Of a stretch of DNA of 64,000 nt, positions 19,695-28,187 are shown one piece after another. Below the pieces are notes generated by a model, which saw only the letters and a list, made by a program, of their open reading frames with translations, ran no database searches and was not told where the DNA came from. The translations under genes and the position numbers were made by a program. Origin of the DNA: Bin5 sp965200685 (GTDB lineage Bacteria; Chloroflexota; Anaerolineae; Caldilineales; Caldilineaceae); contig OZ241379.1 in NCBI GenBank assembly GCA_965200685.1, forward strand, positions 2,666,001 through 2,730,000, in the 5' to 3' direction. Numbering within the stretch: position 1 is the first letter of the stretch; every line of letters begins with the position of its first letter.

Positions 19695-21059
19695 TCAACG
19701 CTGGTGTTCGCTACGACCACCGATCATCACCCCATCTACTCGAATCGTCGGCGAGCCGAGGGCACCCATCATGGGTACAAAGGTCAGGTCGTTGCCGATT
19801 GCACTGATATTTTGCAGCAGATCCTGCATAGGCAGGGCAATGGTGACTTCATTGACCGCATAGCTGCGTTGGCCGTTTTCGATCCAGTAGCCTTTGGCCG
19901 AGATCGAATAATCGCCGCTGATGGGGTTGATGCTGGCGGTATTCATCACGCTTTCCACGTACAGGCCCTTCTCCACCCCGGCCATCACCTCTTCTGGTGT
20001 CTGGGGGCCGGGTTGAAAGTAGAAATTGCTGGCATCCAGTGCGGGTATGGATGCGTGGGAGCTGCGGCTGGCGTTGCCTGTGGAGCTGGCTGTGCCATCG
20101 CGCGTGGCTGTGTAGTGATCATACAGGGCCGTCTGCAACACCCCTTCGTCGATCAAGCGCGTAGCTGCGGTGGGCACGCCCTCATCGTCAAAGGGCCGGG
20201 TGGCGATGCCACCGGGCAGCCGGCCATTGTCCAGCACAGAGACCATAGCGGAGGAGACAGTCTGGCCCATTTTGCCTTTTAAGAAGGAACGATTGCGCTG
20301 CAGCGCATCTGCGGCCAGGGCACGGGAGAGCGCGCCGAGCACGCTGGTGGCAGCGAGGGGCGAATAGACGACCGTTGCCCTCTGGGTAGGTACAGGCTTG
20401 CCGCCCAGCATGTCTACGGCTTTGCGCGCCGCATCTTTACCGACTTCTGCCGGCACAAAATCAGCCAGACGAGAGCCAAAGTCGAAGCCAAACGCCACTG
20501 AGCGGTCGTTTTCATCCGCGGCCATGGCCATCAGAAACCCACCGATGAACGTCTTATCATAGCTTCCCGCAATGCCTTTGGAGTTGACAAGTGCCACTGT
20601 CCCGACCTGACTCAGCAGTGTGCAGCGATTGGTCAAGACAATGCGTTTGTCGTAGCCTAGGGCCACCTGCTCGATCTGTTTGGCCATCTCCACTTTGCGG
20701 ACAGTCGGCAGGTCCACAATCGCTTGGTCGTAGATGTCTAGGTCTTCATCATCTGCAAGCGCGGGCTGTGGTAGGGAGCGGTACTCATCCCTGTCCGCGA
20801 CTTCGGCGAGGGTGATGGCGCGTTGGATTGTGCGCTTGATACTGGCGGTGGCAAAGTCGGACGTATAAGCATAGCCCATTTTGCCATCCCGGATCACTCG
20901 CACGCCTAGCCCTTTGGCCCCGGCCTGCGAAAGTTTCTCCACTTCTCCCTGGTCTACATTGATTTCTGTAGTCTGCCCTACATTGATATATGCTTCCGCT
21001 TCGACATCGTGGTTGGTTGCTTGGGACACAACATCTTTGGCAAGTTTGAGGTAATCCAC
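19695..21059 (-). CDS. tldE: TldE/PmbA metalloprotease-complex subunit
   Basis: A 454-residue protein of the TldD/PmbA family (start EAYINVGQTTEINVDQGEVEKLSQAGAKGLGVRVI; C-terminal GDYSISAKGYWIENG). In the TldD-TldE heterodimer this subunit lacks the metal-binding HExxxH, and none is seen here. The complex degrades unfolded peptides and processes modified peptides such as microcin B17. The GTG start at 21059 has AGGAG upstream. It is 22 bp downstream of tldD, as in many two-gene operons. Confidence 0.93.
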   Translation of the reverse strand: MDYLKLAKDVVSQATNHDVEAEAYINVGQTTEINVDQGEVEKLSQAGAKGLGVRVIRDGKMGYAYTSDFATASIKRTIQRAITLAEVADRDEYRSLPQPALADDEDLDIYDQAIVDLPTVRKVEMAKQIEQVALGYDKRIVLTNRCTLLSQVGTVALVNSKGIAGSYDKTFIGGFLMAMAADENDRSVAFGFDFGSRLADFVPAEVGKDAARKAVDMLGGKPVPTQRATVVYSPLAATSVLGALSRALAADALQRNRSFLKGKMGQTVSSAMVSVLDNGRLPGGIATRPFDDEGVPTAATRLIDEGVLQTALYDHYTATRDGTASSTGNASRSSHASIPALDASNFYFQPGPQTPEEVMAGVEKGLYVESVMNTASINPISGDYSISAKGYWIENGQRSYAVNEVTIALPMQDLLQNISAIGNDLTFVPMMGALGSPTIRVDGVMIGGRSEHQR

Positions 21060-21081
21060 GAGTTCACTCCTTTGCTGTCCG

Positions 21082-22470
21082 TCATTCTGTTCCGCCGACC
21101 GTCAATTTTGGCACTCGCACGGTCGGTTGGCCGACGCTCACCCGTGCCCATTGTCCTTTGCCGCACATGCCCCGGCCTGGGTCCAGGGACATATCCGTGC
21201 CGATCATATCGATCTGGCGCAGGGTCTGGGGCCCATTGCCCACGAGGGTAGCACCACGTACCGGCGCGGTGAGTTTGCCATCTTCGATCAGCCAGCCTTC
21301 GGTGATGGTGAAGACATAATCGCCGCGGCCGATCTCCACCTGGCCGCCGCCCAACTTCTTGGCGTACAGTCCCTTCTTCACCGAGCGGATGATCTCCTGT
21401 GGGTCGTGCGGGCCGGCGTCGATGAATGTGTTGGTCATGCGGGGCATGGGCATATGGCGGAAGGATTGTCGGCGTCCGTTTCCCGTGGAGGCGCGGCCGG
21501 CCCGGCGGGCTTCGGTGAGATCCCACATATACTCTTTCAGAATGCCGTTCTCGATCATGACAGTGCGGTTGGTCGGCATGCCCTCGTCGTCAAAACGCAT
21601 TGTGCCCCGGCGACCGGGGATGGTGCCATCATCAATGGCGGTGAGAAACTCCGGCCCGACCTTTTCGCCCACAAGCCCGGCATAGGCGGACGCGCCTTTG
21701 GTAACAAAGTCGGCCTCCATACAGTGGCCGCAGGCTTCGTGGAACAGCACGCCGCCCCAGCCATTTGTGATGACGACCGGCATCTCGCCGGCCGGGGCCG
21801 GTCTGGCGTCCAGCATCAGCAGAGCTGTATCGGCTGCGTCCGGCATCATCTGGACCGGGTCTCGGTCGTTGAGGAATTCTAGGCCCGTCTGCCCGCCGAT
21901 GCCTGTAGCACTGGACTGGCGCACGTCGTCCTTTTGCGCGGTCACCTGTCCTTGAAATTCAAGAAAAGCGCGCTCATCCTCGGCCCACACGCCATCGGAA
22001 TTGTAAATCCATACTTGGCGGCGGGTTTCCGTATAGCCGCACTGTACGCTGACGATATGCGGGCTGTGCTGCCGGGTGACCTGGTCCATCTCTCGCAGAA
22101 TATCCGCCTTTTCTTGGGTGGACATCTGCTCAAAGGGACGCTTGACCTGGGATGTGATGGGACTTTCCTGCTTCGTTAGGTCAAGGGATACCCGCATCTG
22201 GTTGGTGCCTCTGGCAGCAGCACTGGCGGCCTCGGCCGCCTCTAGCAGGGAGCCCTCGGAAAGGTCGTCGGTGTAGGCGTAGGCGGCCGTGTTCCCATAG
22301 AAGACCCGCACACCTCCGCCGATGTCATTGCCCTGGGTCGCCTGCTCCAGACGCCCCTCGTCCAGCTTCAAAGAAAGCCGCTCAGTGTTCTCCAGATAGA
22401 CTTCCGCCAGGTCCCCGCTGTTTTTGAGCGAGGTATCCAACACCCGACGGATGGATTCAATGGGAAGCAT
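21082..22470 (-). CDS. tldD: TldD zinc metallopeptidase subunit
   Basis: A 462-residue catalytic partner of TldE. The HExxxH metal site is present as HEACGH (H244, E245, H249) within NGWGGVLFHEACGHCMEAD, and the C-terminal region contains GRGDYVFTITEGWLIEDGKL. Acts in the cytoplasm on peptides threaded into the dimer. ATG at 22470 is preceded by AAGGAG. It is followed by tldE in the same direction; a dispersed element lies just upstream (22497-22509). Confidence 0.94.
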   Translation of the reverse strand: MLPIESIRRVLDTSLKNSGDLAEVYLENTERLSLKLDEGRLEQATQGNDIGGGVRVFYGNTAAYAYTDDLSEGSLLEAAEAASAAARGTNQMRVSLDLTKQESPITSQVKRPFEQMSTQEKADILREMDQVTRQHSPHIVSVQCGYTETRRQVWIYNSDGVWAEDERAFLEFQGQVTAQKDDVRQSSATGIGGQTGLEFLNDRDPVQMMPDAADTALLMLDARPAPAGEMPVVITNGWGGVLFHEACGHCMEADFVTKGASAYAGLVGEKVGPEFLTAIDDGTIPGRRGTMRFDDEGMPTNRTVMIENGILKEYMWDLTEARRAGRASTGNGRRQSFRHMPMPRMTNTFIDAGPHDPQEIIRSVKKGLYAKKLGGGQVEIGRGDYVFTITEGWLIEDGKLTAPVRGATLVGNGPQTLRQIDMIGTDMSLDPGRGMCGKGQWARVSVGQPTVRVPKLTVGGTE

Positions 22471-22496
22471 AATGATCTCCTTGTCATGATATCTTC

Positions 22497-22509
22497 AAAC
22501 TGCAGTTAG
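22497..22509. repeat. Dispersed AACTGCAGTT element
   Basis: AAACTGCAGTTAG lies between the aldo/keto reductase stop and the tldD ribosome site. Confidence 0.5.
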
Positions 22510-22525
22510 CCCTTTTCATCCCAAT

Positions 22526-23338
22526 TTATCCTGATTCAGAAAGCCGCTGCAGGTCTTCTTCATCTAGTGTCAGCGAGAAGGTTTCTAGGTTCTGGCGCAG
22601 GTGTGCCCGATTGCTTGACATAGGGATCGTCACCACCCAAGGCTGGCGGATGAGCCAGCGCAAAGCCACCTGGGCCGGCGTGGCCCGATGCTTTTGGGCG
22701 ATGGCTTGAACCGTTGCATTGTGCAACACGTCATCTTTCAAGGGCGAGTAGGCGGTGAGGACGATGTCGTTCTCTTGGCAATGGTGTAGGAGCCCGTTCT
22801 GCTGCGGCTGGCGCGCATGCAGATTGTAGCGTACCTGATTTGTCACCACCGGCGTTTGGCACAATGTCTGGGCCCGCTGTAAAAGCGGCACATCGAAATT
22901 GCTGACACCGACCCGTTTCACCTTTCCTTCCGCGACTACCCGATTGAGGGCGCGCAAGGTCTCCTCTAGGGGGATGTCGTGGTTGGCCCGGTGGATGAGA
23001 TAGAGATCGACGAAATCGGTCTGTAACCGTTGCAGACTGCCATCCACTGCCCGCAGCAGAGCATCATAGGCTAGATTTGTCCACCACACTTTTGTTGTCA
23101 GGAAAATTTCGCTGCGTGGGAATGCGTGCAGGGCACGGCCTACCAGTTCCTCAGAATGGCCCGCACCATACATCTCCGCGGTGTCAATGTGTGTATACCC
23201 CATGTCAATGGCATCTTGGATCAGGGCCACGGTCTCATTGTCCTGGGAATAATCGGCACTAGAGCCGCCCCCCATCTGCCATGTACCCAGCCCAAGAAGC
23301 GGAAGAGTGCCGCCATCGTTGAGAAGTAAGTTTTCCAT
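22526..23338 (-). CDS. Aldo/keto reductase
   Basis: A 270-residue NADPH-dependent carbonyl reductase of the AKR superfamily (AKR5-like size). The catalytic tetrad is present: D52 and Y57 (IDTAEMYG), K83 (TTKVW), H116 (YLIHRAN). The C-terminal phosphate-binding region IPMSSNRAHLRQN resembles the usual IPKS..R..EN motif with a substitution (M for K). ATG 23338 follows AAAGGA. Cytoplasmic; substrate not predictable. Confidence 0.92.
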   Translation of the reverse strand: MENLLLNDGGTLPLLGLGTWQMGGGSSADYSQDNETVALIQDAIDMGYTHIDTAEMYGAGHSEELVGRALHAFPRSEIFLTTKVWWTNLAYDALLRAVDGSLQRLQTDFVDLYLIHRANHDIPLEETLRALNRVVAEGKVKRVGVSNFDVPLLQRAQTLCQTPVVTNQVRYNLHARQPQQNGLLHHCQENDIVLTAYSPLKDDVLHNATVQAIAQKHRATPAQVALRWLIRQPWVVTIPMSSNRAHLRQNLETFSLTLDEEDLQRLSESG

Positions 23339-23884
23339 TGTCGATATCCTTTGTATCAGTGATGATCCTTAACGTATGCAGTACATCGCCCTTGTAGAGT
23401 TTTTCATTGATGGCGAGCATATAGCCGCCGGCCTTGCTGCTGATTCTGCTGGCGGGACAGATGCCAAAGGGTCATGTCCGTCTGCACTACGGAGTAACCC
23501 ACCCTAGGAAAAACTGAGCAGATAGATCAGGCATCCCAGGCAGGGAATACGGCCCAGAATGACGATTAGCAGCGCACCGACCAACAGGGCTATGAGAGGA
23601 GTGAAACCGCTGCCCAGCCGATCATAGCACGTTATGACTACTTGTTCAAAAATGCAGCCTGCTGCTGTTAGGCCTCTGCTTGGCGAATGGCAGATGCGCC
23701 GGAAGGGTTTGCCTTGGAGGGGTCCAAAGGGGTAAGGGCAATGGTCTGTGGCGTATGGCTGAACCTGACTGAGGGGCGGGGCCGGGCCCATTCTTGTAGC
23801 CAGTTGCCGCAAGTAGTTCAAGAGGAGAGAGAACCTCTCTCCTCTTCTGTCCCTTGGGCAGGGGGTAGGGTGCGCCTTCTTCCG
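23339..23884. other. 546-bp region without a clear gene; possible membrane-protein remnant
   Basis: On the minus strand at ~23504-23610 an open frame ends in a hydrophobic stretch (LIALLVGALLIVILGRIPCLGCLIYLLSFS) that looks like the C-terminal membrane segments of a decayed gene, but the upstream part has no protein-like character. A strong hairpin lies at 23820-23846. Nothing else is recognised. Confidence 0.35.
23820..23846 (-). terminator. Strong hairpin downstream of the LRR gene
   Basis: AAGAGGAGAGAG / CTCTCTCCTCTT form a perfect 12-bp stem with a 3-nt loop, about 40 bp beyond the LRR stop codon in its transcription direction. There is no proper T-run, so it could be a terminator or an RNA-stabilising 3' hairpin. 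Confidence 0.5.
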
Positions 23885-26860
23885 TCACTTCCTTACGAGG
23901 GGCAGGGAGATCTGCCAGCTTGCCTGTGCGGTAGGTGTGACCGTGGGAGTTGGCGTGATTGTCGGCGTAGGTGAGGGTGTGACCGGGTCGCAGAGAGACA
24001 ACTCGATATCTGCTAGGTCGTTCTGGGCAACGCGTGTCAAGGCATTGGGAATACAGCCACTCAAGCGGTTGCCGGCCAAGGACAACGAACGTAGGTCGGA
24101 GAGATCCACCAGGGTCGTCGGGATGTTGCCCGTCAGACTGTTGTTGGCCAGATGCAAGGTCTGCAAGGTGGCAATACTGCCCAGATCAGTCGGCATGCTG
24201 CTCGACAGGCGGTTGTTGGAGAAGTCCAAGACCTGCAGGCTGGCCAGCGCGCGCAGGCCAACCGGGATACGGCCCGATAGTTCGTTGTTGGCGAGGTTCA
24301 AGGTCTGCAGGCCTGTGAGCCGGCTCAAGGTAGACGGGATGCTGCCTGCCAATGTCTTGTCACTGCTATTGAGCTCCAGCCTGACCACACGCTGCGGGGC
24401 CCCGCTACTGGTTACCCCCTCCCAGGTGTCAATGTTGCTGTTCTCACTCCAGTTCAAGCGCATGGAGGCACTGATGCGTCCCTCCAGGGTGGGCTTGATG
24501 GTAAGGAGCTGTACGCAGTCTCTGACCAGGGCGGCATTGTCAGAGGGGTTGGGTACGACAGTGCCATTGGTACATCGTGGTCTCGGTGATGATGAGCCAC
24601 CACCGCCACCACCGCCGCCGCTAGGTCTAGGTCTAGGCGTTGATGTTGGTGGGCTCGTTGGTGTAATTGTAGGCGTTGGTAGAGGGCATGATTGCAACGT
24701 AGTAGGATGTTGCGCTTCAAGAGTTGCAAAGTCATTATCCTCAATCCACTCATTCCAATCAGTCTTCGGTATACATCCGCTGAATTGTCCGTTATTAGCG
24801 AGGTACAATTGCTTCAGATTGAGGCTGTAGAGCAGTGGTGTTATAGGGAGGGTGCCTGTGAGTTGATTGTTGTTGAGCTTCAACTGCAGCAGAGTGTTGG
24901 TGAGACCCGTGCCGAGTTCTGTAGGGATGGTGCCTGTGAGTAGGTTGTTGTTAAGGTGCAACAGCTGCAGCTTGGAGAGGTTGCCGAGTGTTATAGGGAT
25001 AGTGCCCGTGAGTCGATTGTTGTTGAGCCTCAACTGCAGCAGATTGGTGAGGTTGCCCAGTGCAGGAGGGATGGGACCCATCAGAGTGTTGGAGTAGAGG
25101 TGCAACTGCTGCAGAGTAGAGATGTTGCCGAGTTCTGTAGGGATGTTGCCCGTGAGTTGGTTGTCGTTGAGGTGTAACTGCAGCAGACGGGTGAGGCTGC
25201 CCAGTTGAGTCGGGATGGTGTCTGTGAGTTGGTTGTTGTTGAGCTTCAACTGCTCCAGATTGGAGAGGTTGCCCAGTTGAGTCGGGATGGTGCTCGACAG
25301 TGGGTTGTTGTTGAGGTGCAACTGCCGCAGATTGGAGAGGCTGCCCAGTTGAGTCGGGATGGTGCCTGTGAGTTGGTTGTTGTTGAGCTTCAACTGCGTT
25401 AGATTGGAGAGGCTGCCCAGTTCAGTAGGGATAGGGCCTATCAGAGTGTTGGAGTAGAGGTGCAACTGCCGCAGCTGGGTGAGGCTGCCTAGTTGAGTCG
25501 GGATGTTGCCCGTGAGTTTGTTGTCGTTGAGGTGCAACCGCCACAGAGAGGCGGGTAGATTAGCAGGGATGTTGCCCGACAGTTGGTTGTTGTTAAGGAA
25601 CAACCACAGCAGATTGGAGAGGTTGCCTAGTTCTGTAGGGATGGTGCCCGTGAGTTTGTTGTTGTGGAGCTGCAACCCGGTCATGGCGGCGAGATTGCCC
25701 AGTTCAGGAGGGATCTCGCCTGTCAGAGTGTTGGAGTATAGCCATAGATGACTCAGGGAGGGGTTGCCTAGTGCAGGAGGGATGGTGCCTGTCAGAGTGT
25801 TGGAGTAGAGATACAAGAACTGCAGAGAGTCGGAGATGGGACCCGTGCCCAGTGCAGCAGGGATGTTGCCTGTCAGTTCGTTGTTTCCGAGCTGCAACCA
25901 CTGCAGATTGGAGAGGTTGGCTAGTTCACGAGGGATCTCGCCTGTCAGTTGGTTGTCGTTGAGCCTCAACTGCTGCAGAGTGTTGGAGAGGTTGCCTAGT
26001 GCAGCAGGGATGTTGCCTGTCAGTTTGTTGTTGTTGAGCCTCAACTCCTGCAGAGTGTTGGAGAGGTTGCCTAGTGCAGCAGGGATGTTGCCTGTCAGTT
26101 TGTTGTTGTTGAGGTACAAGTGCGTCAGATTGGTGAGGTTGCCTAGTGCAGCAGGGATGTTGTCTGTCAGTTGGTTGTTGTTGAGCCTCAACTGCTGCAG
26201 CTCGGTAAGGTTGCCCAGTGCAGGAGGGATCTCGCCTGTCAGTTGGTTGTTGTGGAGCTTCAACTGTATCAGAATAGGGTCGGTGAAGGTGCCTAGTACA
26301 GGCGGGATGCTGCCATTGAGGGATAGACTATTGAAGTCTAATTGGAAGGTTTCGCCGGCGATGGAGAGGCCGGTCCACTCTGCCCCCTCCACCGCCCCCT
26401 CCAAAGGACGATCTGTAGACCAATTCAGTGTGTTGGGGTCGGCAGTACCTAGTAGGGTCTCCTTGGCGGCCAGGAGTCTTTTGCATATATTGATTCGGGA
26501 GCTAAGTGCCGCCGGATCCAAACCAGTTCCTATCGCGCCGCTTCCCTCCACACAGACACTCGCATAATACTCCGGATCATCCGGCGAGAGTGCGTCCTGC
26601 GCGGCTACGGGTGCGGGTGTGCCGGCGATGGTCATCAAGGCGGTTAAGGCGATGGCGGCACAGAGGACGCTGAGAGCTGGTAGGAGGGTCTGGGCTGAGA
26701 GGCATGGTTTCATCTTACCCCCCCCCCCCCCCCCCCCCATTATATAATTTATAATGGACAACACGAATCTGGACACACGTCCTCGTCTCTCGCCCGCAAC
26801 AGGCGCGGGGTCGTCCGCCATGGTTGCACTGTCTGAGAGAATCTGATCTTGATTCGTCAT
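23885..26860 (-). CDS. Large secreted leucine-rich-repeat protein, possibly phase-variable
   Basis: From ATG 26860 (GGAG ~9 nt upstream) the frame encodes 991 residues; from internal ATG 26713 it is 942. Residues after 26713 form a clear signal peptide (MKPCLSAQTLLPALSVLCAA…APVAAQ). Then come an N-cap with CVEG…ICKRLL, about 20 plant-type 24-residue LRRs (LxxLxxLxLxNNxLTGxIPxxLGNL), and a Pro/Thr/Gly linker (PTPTITPTSPP…, eight Gly). A second cap with ~5 LRRs, a PTPTITPTPTVTPT stalk and a terminal ISLPLVRK follow. A 21-bp homopolymer G tract (26718-26738) separates the upstream start from the signal peptide. Likely a surface adhesin or ligand-binding protein. Earlier in-frame sequence up to 27280 is antisense to the Uma2 gene and was excluded. 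Confidence 0.85.
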   Translation of the reverse strand: MTNQDQILSDSATMADDPAPVAGERRGRVSRFVLSIINYIMGGGGGGGKMKPCLSAQTLLPALSVLCAAIALTALMTIAGTPAPVAAQDALSPDDPEYYASVCVEGSGAIGTGLDPAALSSRINICKRLLAAKETLLGTADPNTLNWSTDRPLEGAVEGAEWTGLSIAGETFQLDFNSLSLNGSIPPVLGTFTDPILIQLKLHNNQLTGEIPPALGNLTELQQLRLNNNQLTDNIPAALGNLTNLTHLYLNNNKLTGNIPAALGNLSNTLQELRLNNNKLTGNIPAALGNLSNTLQQLRLNDNQLTGEIPRELANLSNLQWLQLGNNELTGNIPAALGTGPISDSLQFLYLYSNTLTGTIPPALGNPSLSHLWLYSNTLTGEIPPELGNLAAMTGLQLHNNKLTGTIPTELGNLSNLLWLFLNNNQLSGNIPANLPASLWRLHLNDNKLTGNIPTQLGSLTQLRQLHLYSNTLIGPIPTELGSLSNLTQLKLNNNQLTGTIPTQLGSLSNLRQLHLNNNPLSSTIPTQLGNLSNLEQLKLNNNQLTDTIPTQLGSLTRLLQLHLNDNQLTGNIPTELGNISTLQQLHLYSNTLMGPIPPALGNLTNLLQLRLNNNRLTGTIPITLGNLSKLQLLHLNNNLLTGTIPTELGTGLTNTLLQLKLNNNQLTGTLPITPLLYSLNLKQLYLANNGQFSGCIPKTDWNEWIEDNDFATLEAQHPTTLQSCPLPTPTITPTSPPTSTPRPRPSGGGGGGGGSSSPRPRCTNGTVVPNPSDNAALVRDCVQLLTIKPTLEGRISASMRLNWSENSNIDTWEGVTSSGAPQRVVRLELNSSDKTLAGSIPSTLSRLTGLQTLNLANNELSGRIPVGLRALASLQVLDFSNNRLSSSMPTDLGSIATLQTLHLANNSLTGNIPTTLVDLSDLRSLSLAGNRLSGCIPNALTRVAQNDLADIELSLCDPVTPSPTPTITPTPTVTPTAQASWQISLPLVRK
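26718..26738. repeat. Homopolymer C21/G21 tract in the LRR 5' coding region
   Basis: Twenty-one consecutive C on the + strand. On the coding strand the G tract begins with the G of an ATG (26740) and ends 4 nt before the signal-peptide ATG (26713). It currently encodes seven Gly in frame with the upstream ATG 26860. Confidence 0.85.
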
Positions 26861-26941
26861 AATTGCATCTCCGTGTCTGGACAGATCACATTTTGTAAAC
26901 TGATTTGGAGTATACCACACAACCGAACTAGCTGCAAGTAC
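26848..26941. repeat. Promoter/5' region direct repeat, copy A
   Basis: About 94 bp that includes the LRR promoter, ribosome site and first codons (MTNQ). It recurs in the same orientation at 29697-29786. Confidence 0.85.
26909..26937 (-). promoter_or_regulatory. Sigma70-type promoter for the LRR gene
   Basis: TTGCAG (26932-26937) and TATACT (26909-26914) with a 17-bp spacer, ~50 bp upstream of ATG 26860. The same boxes and spacing are kept in the repeat copy at 29754-29782. Confidence 0.65.
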
Positions 26942-27008
26942 CGCAGATAGATCAAGCGAGCTATCGGATGGTAGTGTATCATGACAATGATAGGACGGTA
27001 ATTTGTGT

Positions 27009-28064
27009 TCAGGAAAGGCGTTGGCGCAGGCGGGCCAATTCTGCTTGCAAGGCTCGCGTCTCTTCTTCGGCTTCTCGTCGGGCATCAGCTTCCTGCTTGC
27101 GGGCAGCGGCTTCAACAGCAGCCTGTTCCTCTGCGCGCTTGCGGGCATCAGCTTCAACAGCGGCCTGTTCCTCCGCTTGCTTGCGGGCAGCAGCTTCAAT
27201 AGCAGCCTGTGCCTCCGCCCACTGCCGAGCTTCCACTTCAGCCTGATATTCCGGCAGTATATACCCCCCATACACCGCATCCAGAATCAGTTCCCTGATA
27301 GGCGGCGTCCGCATCAAATCATCCCACCGAAACTGGAATCCTGGTAACACCTCTGACCGAATCACTCCCTCATCATCTGCTTCTATCTCCTCGTAGTCCC
27401 CGAGCGCATTGAGTCGATAACAGTGCATGTACCGCTCACTCGGATCCAGTATGTAGTATTCTCGCACTCCAGACCCAGCATAGCTTTGCTTCTTCGCTTC
27501 CGTGTCCCGCAGTATGGCCGCCCTTGTAGAATCCGACACGGATTCAACGCACATATCGCAGCTGCCCTTATAGACGCGTGCTCCCTCCTCCCATTCTACC
27601 GGATTGTCGTTGCGAATCACGCCGATATCAGGCTTACGTACTTCCTTACGCTCCCCAGTGGGGTTATCTAGGTCTTGTATGCTCAAGATGAAGCCGGTCT
27701 CGAGATTGAGTAGACTCGCGATTGGATGGCTCTCCACATAGTGCAATAAGAGATGGAAGAACCAATTGTAGAGTTCAAGTTGCGCGCGGGTAGACAAGGG
27801 TTTAGCCTCCAGACGGCCGTTGTGCCACTCGTAACTTACTTCCTTATCCGCATAGGGGTTTGCATACCATTTGGTCCAATACTCTTCCAGGGTGACAGAG
27901 AGGCCATCATGGGGAGCGTGCGGGTTGCCCGTAGCGGTATTGTTTTGGTCTGTCTGCTCTTTGGGTACATCATCGATCCGGGTTGTGGATGGGGCACCCT
28001 CCACCACAGGTATCCCCACATCCGAGGGGTTGGGGATCGTTACAGTCTTCACTTTGGCTGCCAT
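27009..28064 (-). CDS. Uma2-family (DUF820) PD-(D/E)XK endonuclease, copy 1
   Basis: A 351-residue protein. A variable N-terminus (~1-55) precedes the Uma2 domain (~56-260) with active-site-like residues D146 (RKPDIGVI), E174 (CVESVSDST) and K191/K192, then SGVREYYILDPSE. The tail (~285-351) is a charged coiled coil built from ~14-residue units ending AEEQAAVEADARK. Uma2 proteins are abundant in Chloroflexota and cyanobacteria; their cellular role is not established. ATG 28064 has AGGAGG 4-5 nt upstream. It is a tandem paralog of 28188-29495 and lies between it and the LRR gene. Confidence 0.85.
   Translation of the reverse strand: MAAKVKTVTIPNPSDVGIPVVEGAPSTTRIDDVPKEQTDQNNTATGNPHAPHDGLSVTLEEYWTKWYANPYADKEVSYEWHNGRLEAKPLSTRAQLELYNWFFHLLLHYVESHPIASLLNLETGFILSIQDLDNPTGERKEVRKPDIGVIRNDNPVEWEEGARVYKGSCDMCVESVSDSTRAAILRDTEAKKQSYAGSGVREYYILDPSERYMHCYRLNALGDYEEIEADDEGVIRSEVLPGFQFRWDDLMRTPPIRELILDAVYGGYILPEYQAEVEARQWAEAQAAIEAAARKQAEEQAAVEADARKRAEEQAAVEAAARKQEADARREAEEETRALQAELARLRQRLS
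27080..27235. repeat. Coding tandem repeat of ~42 bp, short array
   Basis: About 3-4 imperfect units encoding AEEQAAVEADARK-like coiled-coil blocks in Uma2 copy 1. Confidence 0.75.
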
Positions 28065-28187
28065 ACAGCCTCCTGTGTCTCAAATATTTAGCTGGTCTTC
28101 GCACAACATCCCGCACTTGAGGTTCACTCCGGCCCGGCCTAGTGTATCATGACAATGATAGGTTGATGATATGACGGTAATTTGTGT

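Noticed and set aside
24790..26260. Regular ~72-bp repeats that look like a repeat array or CRISPR
   Set aside because: They are in-frame LRR codons (24 residues per unit) inside one long open frame; there are no conserved direct repeats with unique spacers.
26861..27280. N-terminal extension of the LRR ORF with RRNRLLLKLMPAS repeats
   Set aside because: It is a shifted reading of the Uma2 coiled-coil repeat; the same nonsense repeats occur in that frame in the second Uma2 gene. The LRR promoter and ribosome site lie downstream of it.
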